A DNA stretch of 20,476 nucleotides from ZLKRG08 sp046048895 (GCA_046048895.1 JBJOFF010000015.1:1-20476), one strand, 5' to 3'. Shown: positions 1 to 7,918, counted from the stretch's first letter. The notes: generated from the sequence alone by a model not told the origin. Numbers and translations: made by a program.

Positions 1-288
1 GCCTACTCAATTATTCGAACCGAATATAAGAAGTGGAACGCATCCCAAGAGAAGTGCCTAACCAAACTTTGGATCAAGGAATCTCACTGGAACTACCAGG
101 CGCATAACTATCGCTCTGGCGCTCACGGAATTCCACAGGCTTTCCCAGCCATCAAGATGGAGAGCGCGGGACTTGATTGGCGCACCAATCCAGTAACTCA
201 GATTCGTTGGGGGCTTAACTACATTGATAAGCGCTATGGATCTCCATGTAAAGCGCTCTACCGCCACAATGTGCGCGGTTCATACTAA
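1..288 (+). CDS. Lytic transglycosylase-like protein, C-terminal part (5' end outside window)
   Basis: Frame 1 is open from the first base to a TAA at 286-288 and gives the last 95 residues of a protein. The segment has the hallmarks of the actinobacterial secreted SLT/lysozyme-like domain: KESHWN with a Glu in the position of the usual catalytic acid, then SGAHGIPQAFPAIKM, DWRTNPVTQIRWGLNYI and a terminal YGSPCKA followed by RGSY. Such proteins cleave or remodel peptidoglycan outside the membrane. The signal peptide and any N-terminal spacer or LysM/G5 region would lie upstream of the window. The gene is convergent with the fumarase gene, 14 nt away, with no visible terminator hairpin between them. 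The domain family is fairly sure; exact enzymatic activity is inferred. Confidence 0.72.
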   Translation, partial: AYSIIRTEYKKWNASQEKCLTKLWIKESHWNYQAHNYRSGAHGIPQAFPAIKMESAGLDWRTNPVTQIRWGLNYIDKRYGSPCKALYRHNVRGSY

Positions 289-302
289 AAATTATTTAAC
301 TT

Positions 303-1955
303 TTAAATCTCTGGCTTAGTTGAAATTGTTAGCGGCTTTGCAGTATCGGCAAAGAAATCATTTCCTTTATCGTCAACCACAATGAAAGCTGGGAAATCTT
401 CAACTTCAATCTTCCAGACCGCTTCCATTCCTAGCTCTTCGAAATCTAAAACCTCTACCTTCTTGATGCAATCTTGCGCCAAGCGGGCTGCTGGTCCACC
501 AATTGAACCAAGGTAGAAACCACCATGCTTCTTGCAAGCTTCAGTAACTTGCTTAGAACGATTGCCCTTTGCCAGCATCACAAATGAACCACCGGCAGAT
601 TGGAATTGATCAACATAAGAATCCATACGCCCTGCAGTGGTTGGACCGAAAGAACCCGATGCAAAACCGGTCGGAGTCTTAGCTGGGCCTGCATAATAAA
701 CTGCGTATTTCTGTAGATATTCAGGCATAGGTTTGCCCGCATCTAATAGCGCTTTGATCTTGGCATGTGCGATATCGCGGGCGACGACCAAGGTGCCGGT
801 TAGGGAGAGCCTCGTTTTAACTGGATATTTTGAAAGTTCGGCGCGGATTTCCACCATCGGTTTACTTAAATCAATTTTCACTACGTTATCGTCTAAATGC
901 TCATCGGTAGTTTCAGGTAAGAAGTGCGCTGGATCGCGCTCGAGATCTTCAATAAAGATGCCCTCTTTGGTGATCTTCGCTTTCGCTTGGCGATCTGCTG
1001 AACATGAGACTGCAATCGCAATTGGAAGTGAAGCGCCATGTCTAGGTAAACGAACTACGCGAACATCGTGGCAGAAGTATTTACCGCCGAATTGCGCACC
1101 AATTCCGAGCTTCTGAGTGATCTTTAAAATCTCAGCTTCAACCTCTGGATCGCGGAAAGCATGGCCAGTAGCGCCATCACCGGTGGTTGGAAGTGAATCT
1201 AGATACTTTGTAGAGGCTAATTTGGCGGTCTTTAAAGTGTGCTCCGCGCTAGTACCACCTACGACTACCGCCAAGTGATACGGCGGGCAAGCAGCAGTTC
1301 CGAGTGAACGTAACTTCTCTTCTAGCCATGGGTAGAAAGCATCCTTATTTAAAACTGCTTTTGTCTCTTGATAAAGGAATGATTTATTTGCACTTCCGCC
1401 ACCTTTAGCGATGTACAGGAAGTTGTACTCATCTTGATGATCTGAATCTGCATAAATTTCAATCTGTGCCGGCAGATTATTTCCGGTGTTCTTTTCGTCC
1501 CACATATTTACCGGCGCCAACTGGCTGTAGCGCAGATTTAAATTTGTATATGCGTTGTAGACGCCCTCTGAAATTGATTTCTCATCTTTCTCAGAAGTTA
1601 AAACATATTGACCCTTCTTGCCCATAACTAGCGCAGTGCCGGTGTCTTGGCACATAGGCAAAACTCCGCCAGCTGCGATATTGGCATTCTTAAGTAGATC
1701 CAACGCCACGAAGCGATCATTAGGTGAGGCTTCGGGATCTTTTAAAATTTTAGCTAGTTGCTCTAGATGTGCATCACGTAAATAGTGATTGATATCGTGA
1801 ATTGCGACTTCAGTTAATTTGGTAATGGCCTCTGGCGCGACATGCAGGAACTCTAAATCTCCATGTTTAACTACTTTGACGCCTTCGGTGGAAACTAGAC
1901 GATATTTAGTCTGGTCTTTACCAATCGGAAGGAGATCTGAGTAGTTAAAGGTCAT
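303..1955 (-). CDS. fumA: Class I (iron-sulfur) fumarate hydratase
   Basis: This 550-residue protein matches the two-domain class I fumarases (FumA/FumB type), which interconvert fumarate and L-malate in the TCA cycle using a [4Fe-4S] cluster. The N-terminal domain carries MCQDTGTA with Cys102, then AACPPYH with Cys223 and VSCSADRQ with Cys318. These are the three expected cluster ligands at nearly the E. coli FumA spacing. The C-terminal swivelling domain contains TGTLVVARDIAHAKI, AGPAKTP and FGPTTAGRMD. The ATG overlaps the xseB stop in an ATGA (1952-1955), so translation is probably coupled. It is the last gene of an xseA-xseB-fum operon. Class I enzymes are oxygen-sensitive compared with class II FumC. 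Length and motifs are complete and nothing looks broken. Confidence 0.96.
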   Translation of the reverse strand: MTFNYSDLLPIGKDQTKYRLVSTEGVKVVKHGDLEFLHVAPEAITKLTEVAIHDINHYLRDAHLEQLAKILKDPEASPNDRFVALDLLKNANIAAGGVLPMCQDTGTALVMGKKGQYVLTSEKDEKSISEGVYNAYTNLNLRYSQLAPVNMWDEKNTGNNLPAQIEIYADSDHQDEYNFLYIAKGGGSANKSFLYQETKAVLNKDAFYPWLEEKLRSLGTAACPPYHLAVVVGGTSAEHTLKTAKLASTKYLDSLPTTGDGATGHAFRDPEVEAEILKITQKLGIGAQFGGKYFCHDVRVVRLPRHGASLPIAIAVSCSADRQAKAKITKEGIFIEDLERDPAHFLPETTDEHLDDNVVKIDLSKPMVEIRAELSKYPVKTRLSLTGTLVVARDIAHAKIKALLDAGKPMPEYLQKYAVYYAGPAKTPTGFASGSFGPTTAGRMDSYVDQFQSAGGSFVMLAKGNRSKQVTEACKKHGGFYLGSIGGPAARLAQDCIKKVEVLDFEELGMEAVWKIEVEDFPAFIVVDDKGNDFFADTAKPLTISTKPEI

Positions 1956-2137
1956 TTCTCGCTACTTTCAATCTTCGCCTTTGCGCCGTCCAATAAATCC
2001 TGACAAATTTTGGCTAACTCTTCGCCGCGCTCCCAAAGTTTTAGCGAATCTTCTAATGTGGCAGATCCAGCTTCTAACTGCTCAACGACCTTAGTTAGTT
2101 CCTCGCGAGCTTTTTCGTATGAGACTTTCTCGGCCAT
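1952..2137 (-). CDS. xseB: Exodeoxyribonuclease VII small subunit
   Basis: A 61-residue protein with the typical XseB pattern: SYEKAREELTKVVEQLE, then SLKLWERGEELAKICQDLL. These form two helices that pack against the C-terminal region of XseA. Exonuclease VII degrades single-stranded DNA from both ends into short oligonucleotides during repair. The gene starts 16 nt after xseA and its stop overlaps the fumarase start by four bases, so the three genes form one minus-strand transcription unit. Length is slightly below that of E. coli XseB (80 aa) but normal for short actinobacterial homologues. Confidence 0.93.
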   Translation of the reverse strand: MAEKVSYEKAREELTKVVEQLEAGSATLEDSLKLWERGEELAKICQDLLDGAKAKIESSEK

Positions 2138-2153
2138 ATGCGTAATTTACTCT

Positions 2154-3272
2154 CTACTTGATGGTTGCTTCTACTGCATCTGTTGCTAAACGAATGCGAA
2201 CTGAGTCACCAGAGGTAACATCTTTAGCGCTTCGAACTGCTTTTCCGTCAGCGCGCTGCACCACTGCATAACCTCTTTCTAGAGTTGATTGCGGCGAAAG
2301 CGAACGTACTCTCGCTAATAAGTGCTGCAAATCTTCTTGGGCCAGGTTGATGCGATGAACAAATGCAATGCGGCGATCGAAGAGCGATTTAATTCGATCA
2401 CTTTCGCGATCAAGGCGCATAGTTAAAGTGCGCTGCGCACGCATCTGCAGCGCATCGATCAGCGCCAACTCTTCATTTAAATCCGGTACTACTTTTTTGC
2501 CGGCATCTGTTGGAGTTGAAGCGCGATAATCCGCCACCAAGTCGAGTAACGGTGAATCTTTTTCATGGCCAATTGCGCTAACTATTGGTGTCTTGCAACT
2601 TGCCGCTAGACGCACCAGCCCTTCATCGCTAAATGGCAATAGATCTTCAAAGGAACCACCGCCACGGGTAATGATGATGACATCCACATCTTTATCTGCT
2701 TCAAGTTCTTTCAGAGCTGCACTTACTTGGATCACAGCATCTGCGCCTTGAACTTGAACTTCGCGAATTTCAAATTGCACCGAAGGCCAACGACGTTTGG
2801 CGTTTTCTAGGACATCTTTCTCTGCATCTGAGTTGCGACCGCAGATCAGTCCAACTTTATTGGGAAGTAAGGGAAGCGCTCTCTTCCACTTGGCATCAAA
2901 TAAACCTTCGGCCGCTAATAAATTCTTAAGCATCTCAAGGCGAGCTAAAAGTTCTCCGACGCCAACTTCCTTGATTTCGCGGACCCAGAATGAGACCGAA
3001 CCATTTTTGGTATACCAAGAGGGCTTGGCAAGGATTTTGATTCGTGCATTTTCGCCGACATTCTGCTTTTTAAAGATGCCAGATGGGCAGGCAAGTGAGA
3101 TGCTCATATCAACGCTGGAATCGCGTAGCACCATATAGGTGAAATCTTTACGGGAATTTACTTGTGAAAGTTCGCCTTCGATCCAGATAGGACCAAGTGC
3201 ATCTATGTACTCTTTTATAATTTCAGAGACCACGCGTACTGGCGCTGGTACTTCCTCTGAATTTTCAAGCAT
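2154..3272 (-). CDS. xseA: Exodeoxyribonuclease VII large subunit
   Basis: The large catalytic subunit of exonuclease VII. The N-terminal OB-fold begins near PVRVVSEIIKEYI and includes IWIEGELSQ. The nuclease domain includes LPNKVGLICGRNSDAEKD, DVIIITRGGGSFEDLLPFSD and SAIGHEKDSPLLDLVADYRAS. A coiled-coil segment and a terminal LERGYAVV strand follow. I chose the ATG at 3272 (372 aa), which places MLENSEEVPAPVRVVS in register with family N-termini. The longer ATG at 3302 would add ten residues and overlap the ispH start codon. The 28 nt between 3272 and the ispH ATG would hold the divergent promoters. First gene of the xseA-xseB-fum unit. Confidence 0.93.
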   Translation of the reverse strand: MLENSEEVPAPVRVVSEIIKEYIDALGPIWIEGELSQVNSRKDFTYMVLRDSSVDMSISLACPSGIFKKQNVGENARIKILAKPSWYTKNGSVSFWVREIKEVGVGELLARLEMLKNLLAAEGLFDAKWKRALPLLPNKVGLICGRNSDAEKDVLENAKRRWPSVQFEIREVQVQGADAVIQVSAALKELEADKDVDVIIITRGGGSFEDLLPFSDEGLVRLAASCKTPIVSAIGHEKDSPLLDLVADYRASTPTDAGKKVVPDLNEELALIDALQMRAQRTLTMRLDRESDRIKSLFDRRIAFVHRINLAQEDLQHLLARVRSLSPQSTLERGYAVVQRADGKAVRSAKDVTSGDSVRIRLATDAVEATIK

Positions 3273-3286
3273 GCGGGGGAGCCTAA

Positions 3287-3292
3287 TACAAT
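3287..3292 (+). promoter_or_regulatory. Candidate -10 box for ispH (leaderless arrangement)
   Basis: TACAAT matches TATAAT at five of six positions and ends eight bases before the ispH ATG at 3301. There is no Shine-Dalgarno sequence in the gap, so transcription would begin at or next to the start codon. This leaderless arrangement is common in actinobacteria. The -35 side (around 3264-3269, TTCAAG) is weak. Inference from spacing only. Confidence 0.45.
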
Positions 3293-3300
3293 TGACCGAC

Positions 3301-4254
3301 ATGGTTACGGAGAAGAAGGTCCTTTTAGCTGCGCCGCGTGGTTATTGCGCTGGCGTCGACCGCGCAGTCGTAACGGTCCAGAAAGCTCTAGAAGTTTATG
3401 GCGCACCGGTTTATGTACGTAAGCAAATTGTTCATAACAAATATGTCGTTGAATCGCTAGAAAAACGCGGCGCGATTTTCGTAGAAGAGGTCCACGAAGT
3501 TCCAGAAGGCGCAACGGTAGTTTTTAGTGCGCACGGAGTTTCTCCTCAAGTGCATGCCGATTCAGCTGCACGCAGTTTAAAAACGATTGATGCAACTTGT
3601 CCGCTAGTTACCAAAGTTCACAATGAAGCGCGACGTTATGCAAATGAAGATTTAGAGATCATCATGATTGGCCATGATGGACATGAAGAGGTTGAAGGAA
3701 CAGCCGGAGAAGCGCCAGGTCGAGTAACTGTTATTGAAGGCGTAGACATGGCGCGCACTGTGCAACCAAAGAGTGGCAAGAAACTTGCATGGCTTTCACA
3801 AACCACATTATCTGTAGATGAAACGATGGAAACTGTGGCAGAGCTAAAGAAGCGTTTTCCAGAGATTATTGATCCGCCATCAGATGACATCTGTTATGCA
3901 ACTCAAAATCGCCAAGAAGCAATGAAACAGATTGCTCCGCAGTGCGATTTAGTTTTAGTAGTCGGCTCAACTAACTCTTCTAACTCGGTTCGTTTGGTAG
4001 AAGTGGCTAAAGAATACGGCGCTAAGAACGCCTACTTAATTGATTATGCCCATGAAGCGAATTCCGATTGGCTACGTGATGTAAACACCGTTGGCGTATC
4101 TAGCGGCGCATCTGTTCCCGAACTATTAGTTGAAGATTTACTTAAGTGGCTTGCTGAGCGCGGTTTTGGCAGCGTAGAGACAGTTACTGCAAAAGAAGAG
4201 ACTTTACTATTTCAACTGCCTCGCGAGCTTCGTAAAGATCTGCAAAATAATTAG
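3301..4254 (+). CDS. ispH: 4-hydroxy-3-methylbut-2-enyl diphosphate reductase
   Basis: IspH (LytB) performs the last step of the MEP isoprenoid pathway, reducing HMBPP to IPP and DMAPP with a [4Fe-4S] cluster. The 317-residue protein has the three cluster cysteines: Cys16 in APRGYCAGVDRAV, Cys100 in DATCPLVTKVH and Cys198 in DDICYATQNRQ. It also has FSAHGVSP, GHDGHEEVEGT with the active-site Glu, SQTTLSVDET and SSNSVRL. The start at 3301 places GYCAG at the usual distance. An in-frame ATG at 3139 exists, but the extra 54 residues are antisense to xseA and have no family counterpart. The gene is divergent from xseA and its stop overlaps the stop of the convergent orphan gene by four bases. Confidence 0.97.
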   Translation: MVTEKKVLLAAPRGYCAGVDRAVVTVQKALEVYGAPVYVRKQIVHNKYVVESLEKRGAIFVEEVHEVPEGATVVFSAHGVSPQVHADSAARSLKTIDATCPLVTKVHNEARRYANEDLEIIMIGHDGHEEVEGTAGEAPGRVTVIEGVDMARTVQPKSGKKLAWLSQTTLSVDETMETVAELKKRFPEIIDPPSDDICYATQNRQEAMKQIAPQCDLVLVVGSTNSSNSVRLVEVAKEYGAKNAYLIDYAHEANSDWLRDVNTVGVSSGASVPELLVEDLLKWLAERGFGSVETVTAKEETLLFQLPRELRKDLQNN

Positions 4255-4703
4255 CAAGGAACAGGCCAACTATAGTTTTTCACAACTGGCAGGTGCCGAG
4301 TTGCAATGAATGTGCCAGTTAAAAAATAAAGATGTGTGCTCACGCCTTTATTGGATCTACAAGGTACAGCCAAACTCATTTTCAATGAATTTCTTCCGCT
4401 TGCATGCTTAAAGGCTAGATCTGCAGGAACCTTTACAGGATTTCTATACAAGACGCCGGTGATGCTTAGGAACTCGCTGGGGCAATCTAGGCTGAGAATA
4501 ATGTTAACCGTTCCCTTTACATGTTTTGAAATGTGGGGATAATCAACTCGACCTTTGCATTTACTTGATAAATTGAAATCCCAAGTTTTATATTGGCCGG
4601 AACTCTTATTAATTACTAGTTCTGAAGAATCAGCGTATACATTTTCGAAGGTAGAAAGAATTAAAAAGAACAATATGAATTGCAAAAAACGTTTTGATTT
4701 CAC
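4251..4703 (-). CDS. Hypothetical small secreted protein with four cysteines
   Basis: I do not recognise this 150-residue protein. It starts with a clear signal peptide: KSKR, a hydrophobic core FLQFILFFLILS, and a VYA cleavage motif before DSSEL at about residue 25. The mature part (about 126 residues) is rich in beta-type residues and has Cys49, Cys74, Cys115 and a C-terminal Cys150. The spacing would allow two disulfides in an exported beta-rich domain. The start is GTG at 4701-4703 with only a weak GGGA upstream; TAAATT lies five bases before the GTG and could be a -10 box. The stretch is visibly more A/T-rich than flanking housekeeping genes. Signal peptide, length and clean reading frame support a real gene; function is unknown. 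Confidence 0.6.
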   Translation of the reverse strand: MKSKRFLQFILFFLILSTFENVYADSSELVINKSSGQYKTWDFNLSSKCKGRVDYPHISKHVKGTVNIILSLDCPSEFLSITGVLYRNPVKVPADLAFKHASGRNSLKMSLAVPCRSNKGVSTHLYFLTGTFIATRHLPVVKNYSWPVPC

Positions 4704-4749
4704 GTCCCAATTTAATTATTTCTGAGACGTTAATTGAATCGGGATACCC

Positions 4750-5196
4750 CTATACTTTCATTTTTGATGCAGCAATTCGAGCCTTCATGTATTCGGATTT
4801 TCGATTTAAACCCCAACGGGTTGAATACAGACCACCAAAAATACCTCTGATGATATTTTTTGCAACTAGCACAATTGCGAAAAGCCTCAAAAAAATAATT
4901 GGGGTTAAGTAATTTGTTCTCTTCATTCCAAATTCAATTGAGTCTCTCGACGTAAATCCTGGATATTCGCCACACATGTATTCAATTCCGTCTTCCCAGA
5001 AAGACGTTTGGTCACTCTCATTTGGATGAATTCTCCAACGTTTAACTAATCCCTTTTTTACAGCTATTGGATAAGCAAACCTTTCGACTATTTTGATGCG
5101 AGCAAGAAAACGCAGCCAAATCGGCCCAAGATGAAAATCTTCCTCTTGGACAAAACCTTCTGGGATGTCATTCCATCCACGAATAGTTTTTGACAC
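4750..5196 (-). CDS. Hypothetical protein, possible glycosyltransferase family 2 C-terminal remnant
   Basis: A 148-residue reading frame starting with GTG at 5194-5196, preceded by AAGGA at good spacing. The order GWNDIPEGF, EEDFHLGPIWLRFLARI, then RWRIHPNESDQTS resembles the C-terminal part of family 2 glycosyltransferases, where an ED-x-x-L-W-L-R helix is followed by a RIHP-x-x-x-S strand. The N-terminal nucleotide-sugar domain (with its DXD motif) is absent, and nothing in the 77 bases upstream restores it. After this comes a hydrophobic segment, TPIIFLRLFAIVLVA at roughly residues 98-112, which could be membrane-associated, then a basic tail. It may be a truncated relic or an unrelated small membrane protein. 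The glycosyltransferase link is pattern recognition by eye and is uncertain. Confidence 0.5.
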   Translation of the reverse strand: MSKTIRGWNDIPEGFVQEEDFHLGPIWLRFLARIKIVERFAYPIAVKKGLVKRWRIHPNESDQTSFWEDGIEYMCGEYPGFTSRDSIEFGMKRTNYLTPIIFLRLFAIVLVAKNIIRGIFGGLYSTRWGLNRKSEYMKARIAASKMKV

Positions 5197-5273
5197 AACG
5201 TTCCTTGCTGATTGACTAGCCCAATTTCTATCTCAATTTAAGCAGAATGTCATCCGACTTTGTGGTCAATTAA

Positions 5274-5693
5274 TTACGCACGAGCACGAGCGGCAGATAC
5301 CCGTTTTTGCGCGCGCTGGTGTAAGAAGTTATACCAACCATAAAGTGCGCCGAAAATTAACCACGGTGCAACTGATGAGAGCGCACCAACAAATTCCACG
5401 CCAACTTTCATGATATTTATTTTGTAAGCAATAAGGCCCCAGAAAAAAGCAGTTGCCGCAAAGGCAAGTGGAGGGGTCACTACTGCAACATAAGCAACAC
5501 CTTCGCGGCCAAAGCGATTTCCGAGAATTACTACGGCAAATAAGACCAGCCCAGTAATAATTCCATAGCCATGGCGAATCAAATGTTCGATTGATGCAAA
5601 GAAGAAGATAAAGAAGCTAGAGAGCGTTGCCACGCCTTCTTTCTTCAATTTAATCTTATTTAAAACTTTAAGAATCTGTTGTACGTCCATCAT
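5274..5693 (-). CDS. DUF6542-like integral membrane protein
   Basis: A 139-residue membrane protein with about four hydrophobic helices: around residues 23-35, 43-58, 66-90 and 100-120. It ends in a basic tail, HQRAQKRVSAARARA. The central segment GLVLFAVVILGNRFGREGVAYVAVVTPPLAFA resembles the actinobacterial DUF6542 family, whose genes are often found in the xseA/ispH/ychF neighbourhood. Function is unknown. Its ATG at 5691-5693 overlaps the rmuC stop as ATGA, so it is co-transcribed and probably translationally coupled with rmuC. A second ATG directly follows (5688-5690). The family call rests on resemblance and context. Confidence 0.75.
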   Translation of the reverse strand: MMDVQQILKVLNKIKLKKEGVATLSSFFIFFFASIEHLIRHGYGIITGLVLFAVVILGNRFGREGVAYVAVVTPPLAFAATAFFWGLIAYKINIMKVGVEFVGALSSVAPWLIFGALYGWYNFLHQRAQKRVSAARARA

Positions 5694-6793
5694 TCATCCG
5701 CCTCTACATCAATGAAATCGCTCATCTTGCTGCCACCTGAGATCGAGCGAACCTCAGGGTTAATAAGTTTAGGTGTATCGATTGGATTATTTGGTAGCCC
5801 CAAATCGATCATCTCATTTACATCTTTAGTGACCGCAGAACCTACGGTACCTACCATCTGATTGAAGGCGGTGGCGGTAGAGAGGATGCGCTTACCTAAA
5901 GTATCAATATGTTCGTGAGCAGTTGAAATCTTGTCGACCAACTTGCCAGCCACAATCTGAATATTGTGGGCATTCTCTGCCAATTGGCTGCGCGAATAAC
6001 CCATGCTGACGGTGCGAAGCAAGGCCAACATATTTGATGGAGTAGCGACGGTAATGTTCTTATCGAAAGCATCCTGTAGCAGAGTCTTGTTCGCAATTAG
6101 CGCTTCGGCCAAAATTGATTCGAAAGGCGCAAAGACCACTACGAAATTGGCAGAACCTGCGATGCTGGAATATTTGCGTTTAGCTAAATCATTAATGTGC
6201 TTGAGAAGATCATCGGCATGAAGTTTCATCAACCTAGCGCGCTCATCCAAATCATCACATTCAATTGCCGCAAAATAATTAGCAAATGGAAATTTAGAGT
6301 CGATGTAGATATCTAATCCACCAGGCATTGAAATCTTCACATCGGGAATTCCAGCGACACCTTCAGAGGTTGTAGTGCCACGTTGCACTTCGTAGTGAAC
6401 GCCTTGAATTAATCCCGCTGATTCCAGAAGTGTTTCTAATTGCGCTTCACCATATTTACCGCGGGTCTGTGAACTAGCTAGCGCTCCGGCTAACTTGGTG
6501 GATTGATTTAGTAAATTGGTATTGATGGATGCCATATTGGTTAGCTCTTGTTTAAGCGCGGCATCTGCAGTGGCGCGAGCCTTATCAGCCTCTGCGGTCT
6601 GATTGCTAAGGGCGGTAACTTTCTTGGAGAGCTCTTCCAGCGAAGTTTTCATCTCTATTGAGGTATCTCGTTGAGAGAGTTCTTTGTTTAATTGAGCTGA
6701 GATATCTACTGCTGGTTTTTTGCGTTGACCCAATAAGAATCCGATCAAAGCACCAAGGACCAGCCCAATTAATAGTGTGAAATACGCCTGCAT
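5690..6793 (-). CDS. rmuC: DNA recombination protein RmuC homologue
   Basis: The 367-residue protein opens with one membrane anchor (FTLLIGLVLGALIGFLLG, residues 5-22). A coiled-coil stretch follows (about 30-115), then the RmuC core: RGKYGEAQLETLLESAGL, GVAGIPDVKISMPGG, YIDSKFPFANY, and NFVVVFAPFESILAEAL with PSNMLALLRTVSMGY. The core is a predicted nuclease-like fold thought to limit inversions at short inverted repeats; biochemical function is poorly defined. The ATG at 6793 lies 51 bp from the divergent ychF start. Its own CATGAT box ends six bases before the ATG and no Shine-Dalgarno is seen, so a leaderless transcript is plausible. First gene of the rmuC-DUF6542 pair. Confidence 0.93.
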   Translation of the reverse strand: MQAYFTLLIGLVLGALIGFLLGQRKKPAVDISAQLNKELSQRDTSIEMKTSLEELSKKVTALSNQTAEADKARATADAALKQELTNMASINTNLLNQSTKLAGALASSQTRGKYGEAQLETLLESAGLIQGVHYEVQRGTTTSEGVAGIPDVKISMPGGLDIYIDSKFPFANYFAAIECDDLDERARLMKLHADDLLKHINDLAKRKYSSIAGSANFVVVFAPFESILAEALIANKTLLQDAFDKNITVATPSNMLALLRTVSMGYSRSQLAENAHNIQIVAGKLVDKISTAHEHIDTLGKRILSTATAFNQMVGTVGSAVTKDVNEMIDLGLPNNPIDTPKLINPEVRSISGGSKMSDFIDVEADE

Positions 6794-6829
6794 GAGGCAA
6801 TCATGGCAAGAGCCACCGACATTTACGCG

Positions 6830-6835
6830 TAGGCT
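6830..6835 (+). promoter_or_regulatory. Candidate -10 box for ychF
   Basis: TAGGCT fits the TANNNT pattern and ends nine bases before the GTG start at 6845. No Shine-Dalgarno sequence is visible in the gap. No convincing -35 box was found, so this is a weak positional call within the 51-bp divergent rmuC/ychF intergenic region. Confidence 0.3.
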
Positions 6836-6844
6836 CTACTCCTC

Positions 6845-7918
6845 GTGAGCCTCTCAATCGGAATCGTCGGACTACCAAACGTTGGAAAGTCGACCCTTTT
6901 TAATGCGCTGACCAAGAACAATGTCTTGGCCGCTAACTACCCATTCGCCACCATCGAACCAAACGTTGGCGTGGTGGGCGTTCCAGATGATCGCTTAAAG
7001 AAGCTCGCGGAAATTTTCGGTTCTAAAGAGATTCTGCCGGCAACCGTCTCTTTCGTAGATATCGCCGGAATTGTTAAAGGCGCATCCGAAGGTGCGGGGC
7101 TTGGCAATAAGTTCTTGGCAAACATTCGCGAAACCGATGCCATCTGCCAGGTAATTCGAGTTTTTAATGATGGTGATGTGGTCCACGTTGATGGTCGAAT
7201 TGATCCAGCAAGCGATATGGAAACTATCAATACTGAATTAGCGCTCGCAGATCTGCAATCAATTGAAAAACAATTACCGCGCATTGAAAAAGAGGCGAAG
7301 CAGAATAAAGAGAAGCAAGCGCTTCTTGAAGAACTCAAAAAGGCTAATACAGTTTTGGAATCCGGCAAGCCAATTTCAACTGCGGGGTTAGATTTGGAGT
7401 TATTAAAAGAGGTTCATCTTTTAACTGCCAAGCCATTCCTATATGTCTTCAATGTGGATGCGGCAGAGTTAAATGACAAAGCCTTACGCGACAAGTTGCA
7501 AGCGCTAGTTGCCCCTTCTGAAGCGATCTTCTTAGATGCCAAGACCGAAGCCGAACTTGCCGAACTTCCAGATGAAGATGCCCAAGAGCTACTTGAATCA
7601 ATTGGTCTTTCTGAGCCTGGTTTAACTACGTTGGCGCGAGTTGGTTTTAAGAATTTAGGTCTACAAACTTATCTAACTGCCGGTCCAAAAGAGGCTCGTG
7701 CTTGGACAATTCATAAAGGCGATACTGCACCTGTTGCAGCCGGTGTAATTCACACCGATTTCCAAAAAGGTTTCATCAAAGCAGAAGTTGTACATTTTGC
7801 AGATTTGGTGGAGTTCGGTTCTATGCAGGCGGCCAAAGAAAATGGCAAAGTTCGCATGGAAGGCAAAGACTATGTAATGCAAGATGGCGACGTTGTGGAG
7901 TTTAGATTCAATGTATAA
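6845..7918 (+). CDS. ychF: Redox-regulated ATPase YchF (Obg-family)
   Basis: YchF is a universally conserved Obg-related P-loop NTPase that prefers ATP and associates with ribosomes. The 357-residue protein starts MSLSIGIVGLPNVGKSTLFN, with the Walker A loop at about residues 9-16. Then come NYPFATIEPNVG (switch I), VDIAGIVKGASEGAGLGNKFL (switch II with the YchF-specific extension), a coiled-coil arm near KEAKQNKEKQALLEEL, and a G4-equivalent FNVDAAEL lacking the NKxD of true GTPases. The C-terminal TGS-like domain includes TAGPKEARAW and DFQKGFIKAEVV. The start is GTG; family alignment leaves no room for a longer N-terminus. The stop overlaps the typA start by eight bases. Confidence 0.97.
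   Translation: MSLSIGIVGLPNVGKSTLFNALTKNNVLAANYPFATIEPNVGVVGVPDDRLKKLAEIFGSKEILPATVSFVDIAGIVKGASEGAGLGNKFLANIRETDAICQVIRVFNDGDVVHVDGRIDPASDMETINTELALADLQSIEKQLPRIEKEAKQNKEKQALLEELKKANTVLESGKPISTAGLDLELLKEVHLLTAKPFLYVFNVDAAELNDKALRDKLQALVAPSEAIFLDAKTEAELAELPDEDAQELLESIGLSEPGLTTLARVGFKNLGLQTYLTAGPKEARAWTIHKGDTAPVAAGVIHTDFQKGFIKAEVVHFADLVEFGSMQAAKENGKVRMEGKDYVMQDGDVVEFRFNV

Noticed and set aside
733..1116. 127-codon plus-strand open frame inside the fumarase gene
   Set aside because: Antisense shadow of a certain gene; no signal peptide or domain, and no Shine-Dalgarno.
3139..3300. 54-residue N-terminal extension of ispH
   Set aside because: It is entirely antisense to the 5' part of xseA, and IspH family members begin a few residues before the RGYCAG motif.
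4694..4912. Plus-strand 72-codon frame in the accessory patch
   Set aside because: It overlaps both minus-strand orphan genes, has no ribosome binding site and shows no domain; the minus-strand genes have better starts and, in one case, a signal peptide.
6606..6800. 64-codon minus-strand frame over the rmuC start
   Set aside because: Alternative frame of rmuC with no conserved content.
7884..7910. Upstream ATG for typA
   Set aside because: It lies inside the conserved end of ychF and adds nine non-conserved residues; the ATG at 7911 has a Shine-Dalgarno-like sequence at acceptable distance.
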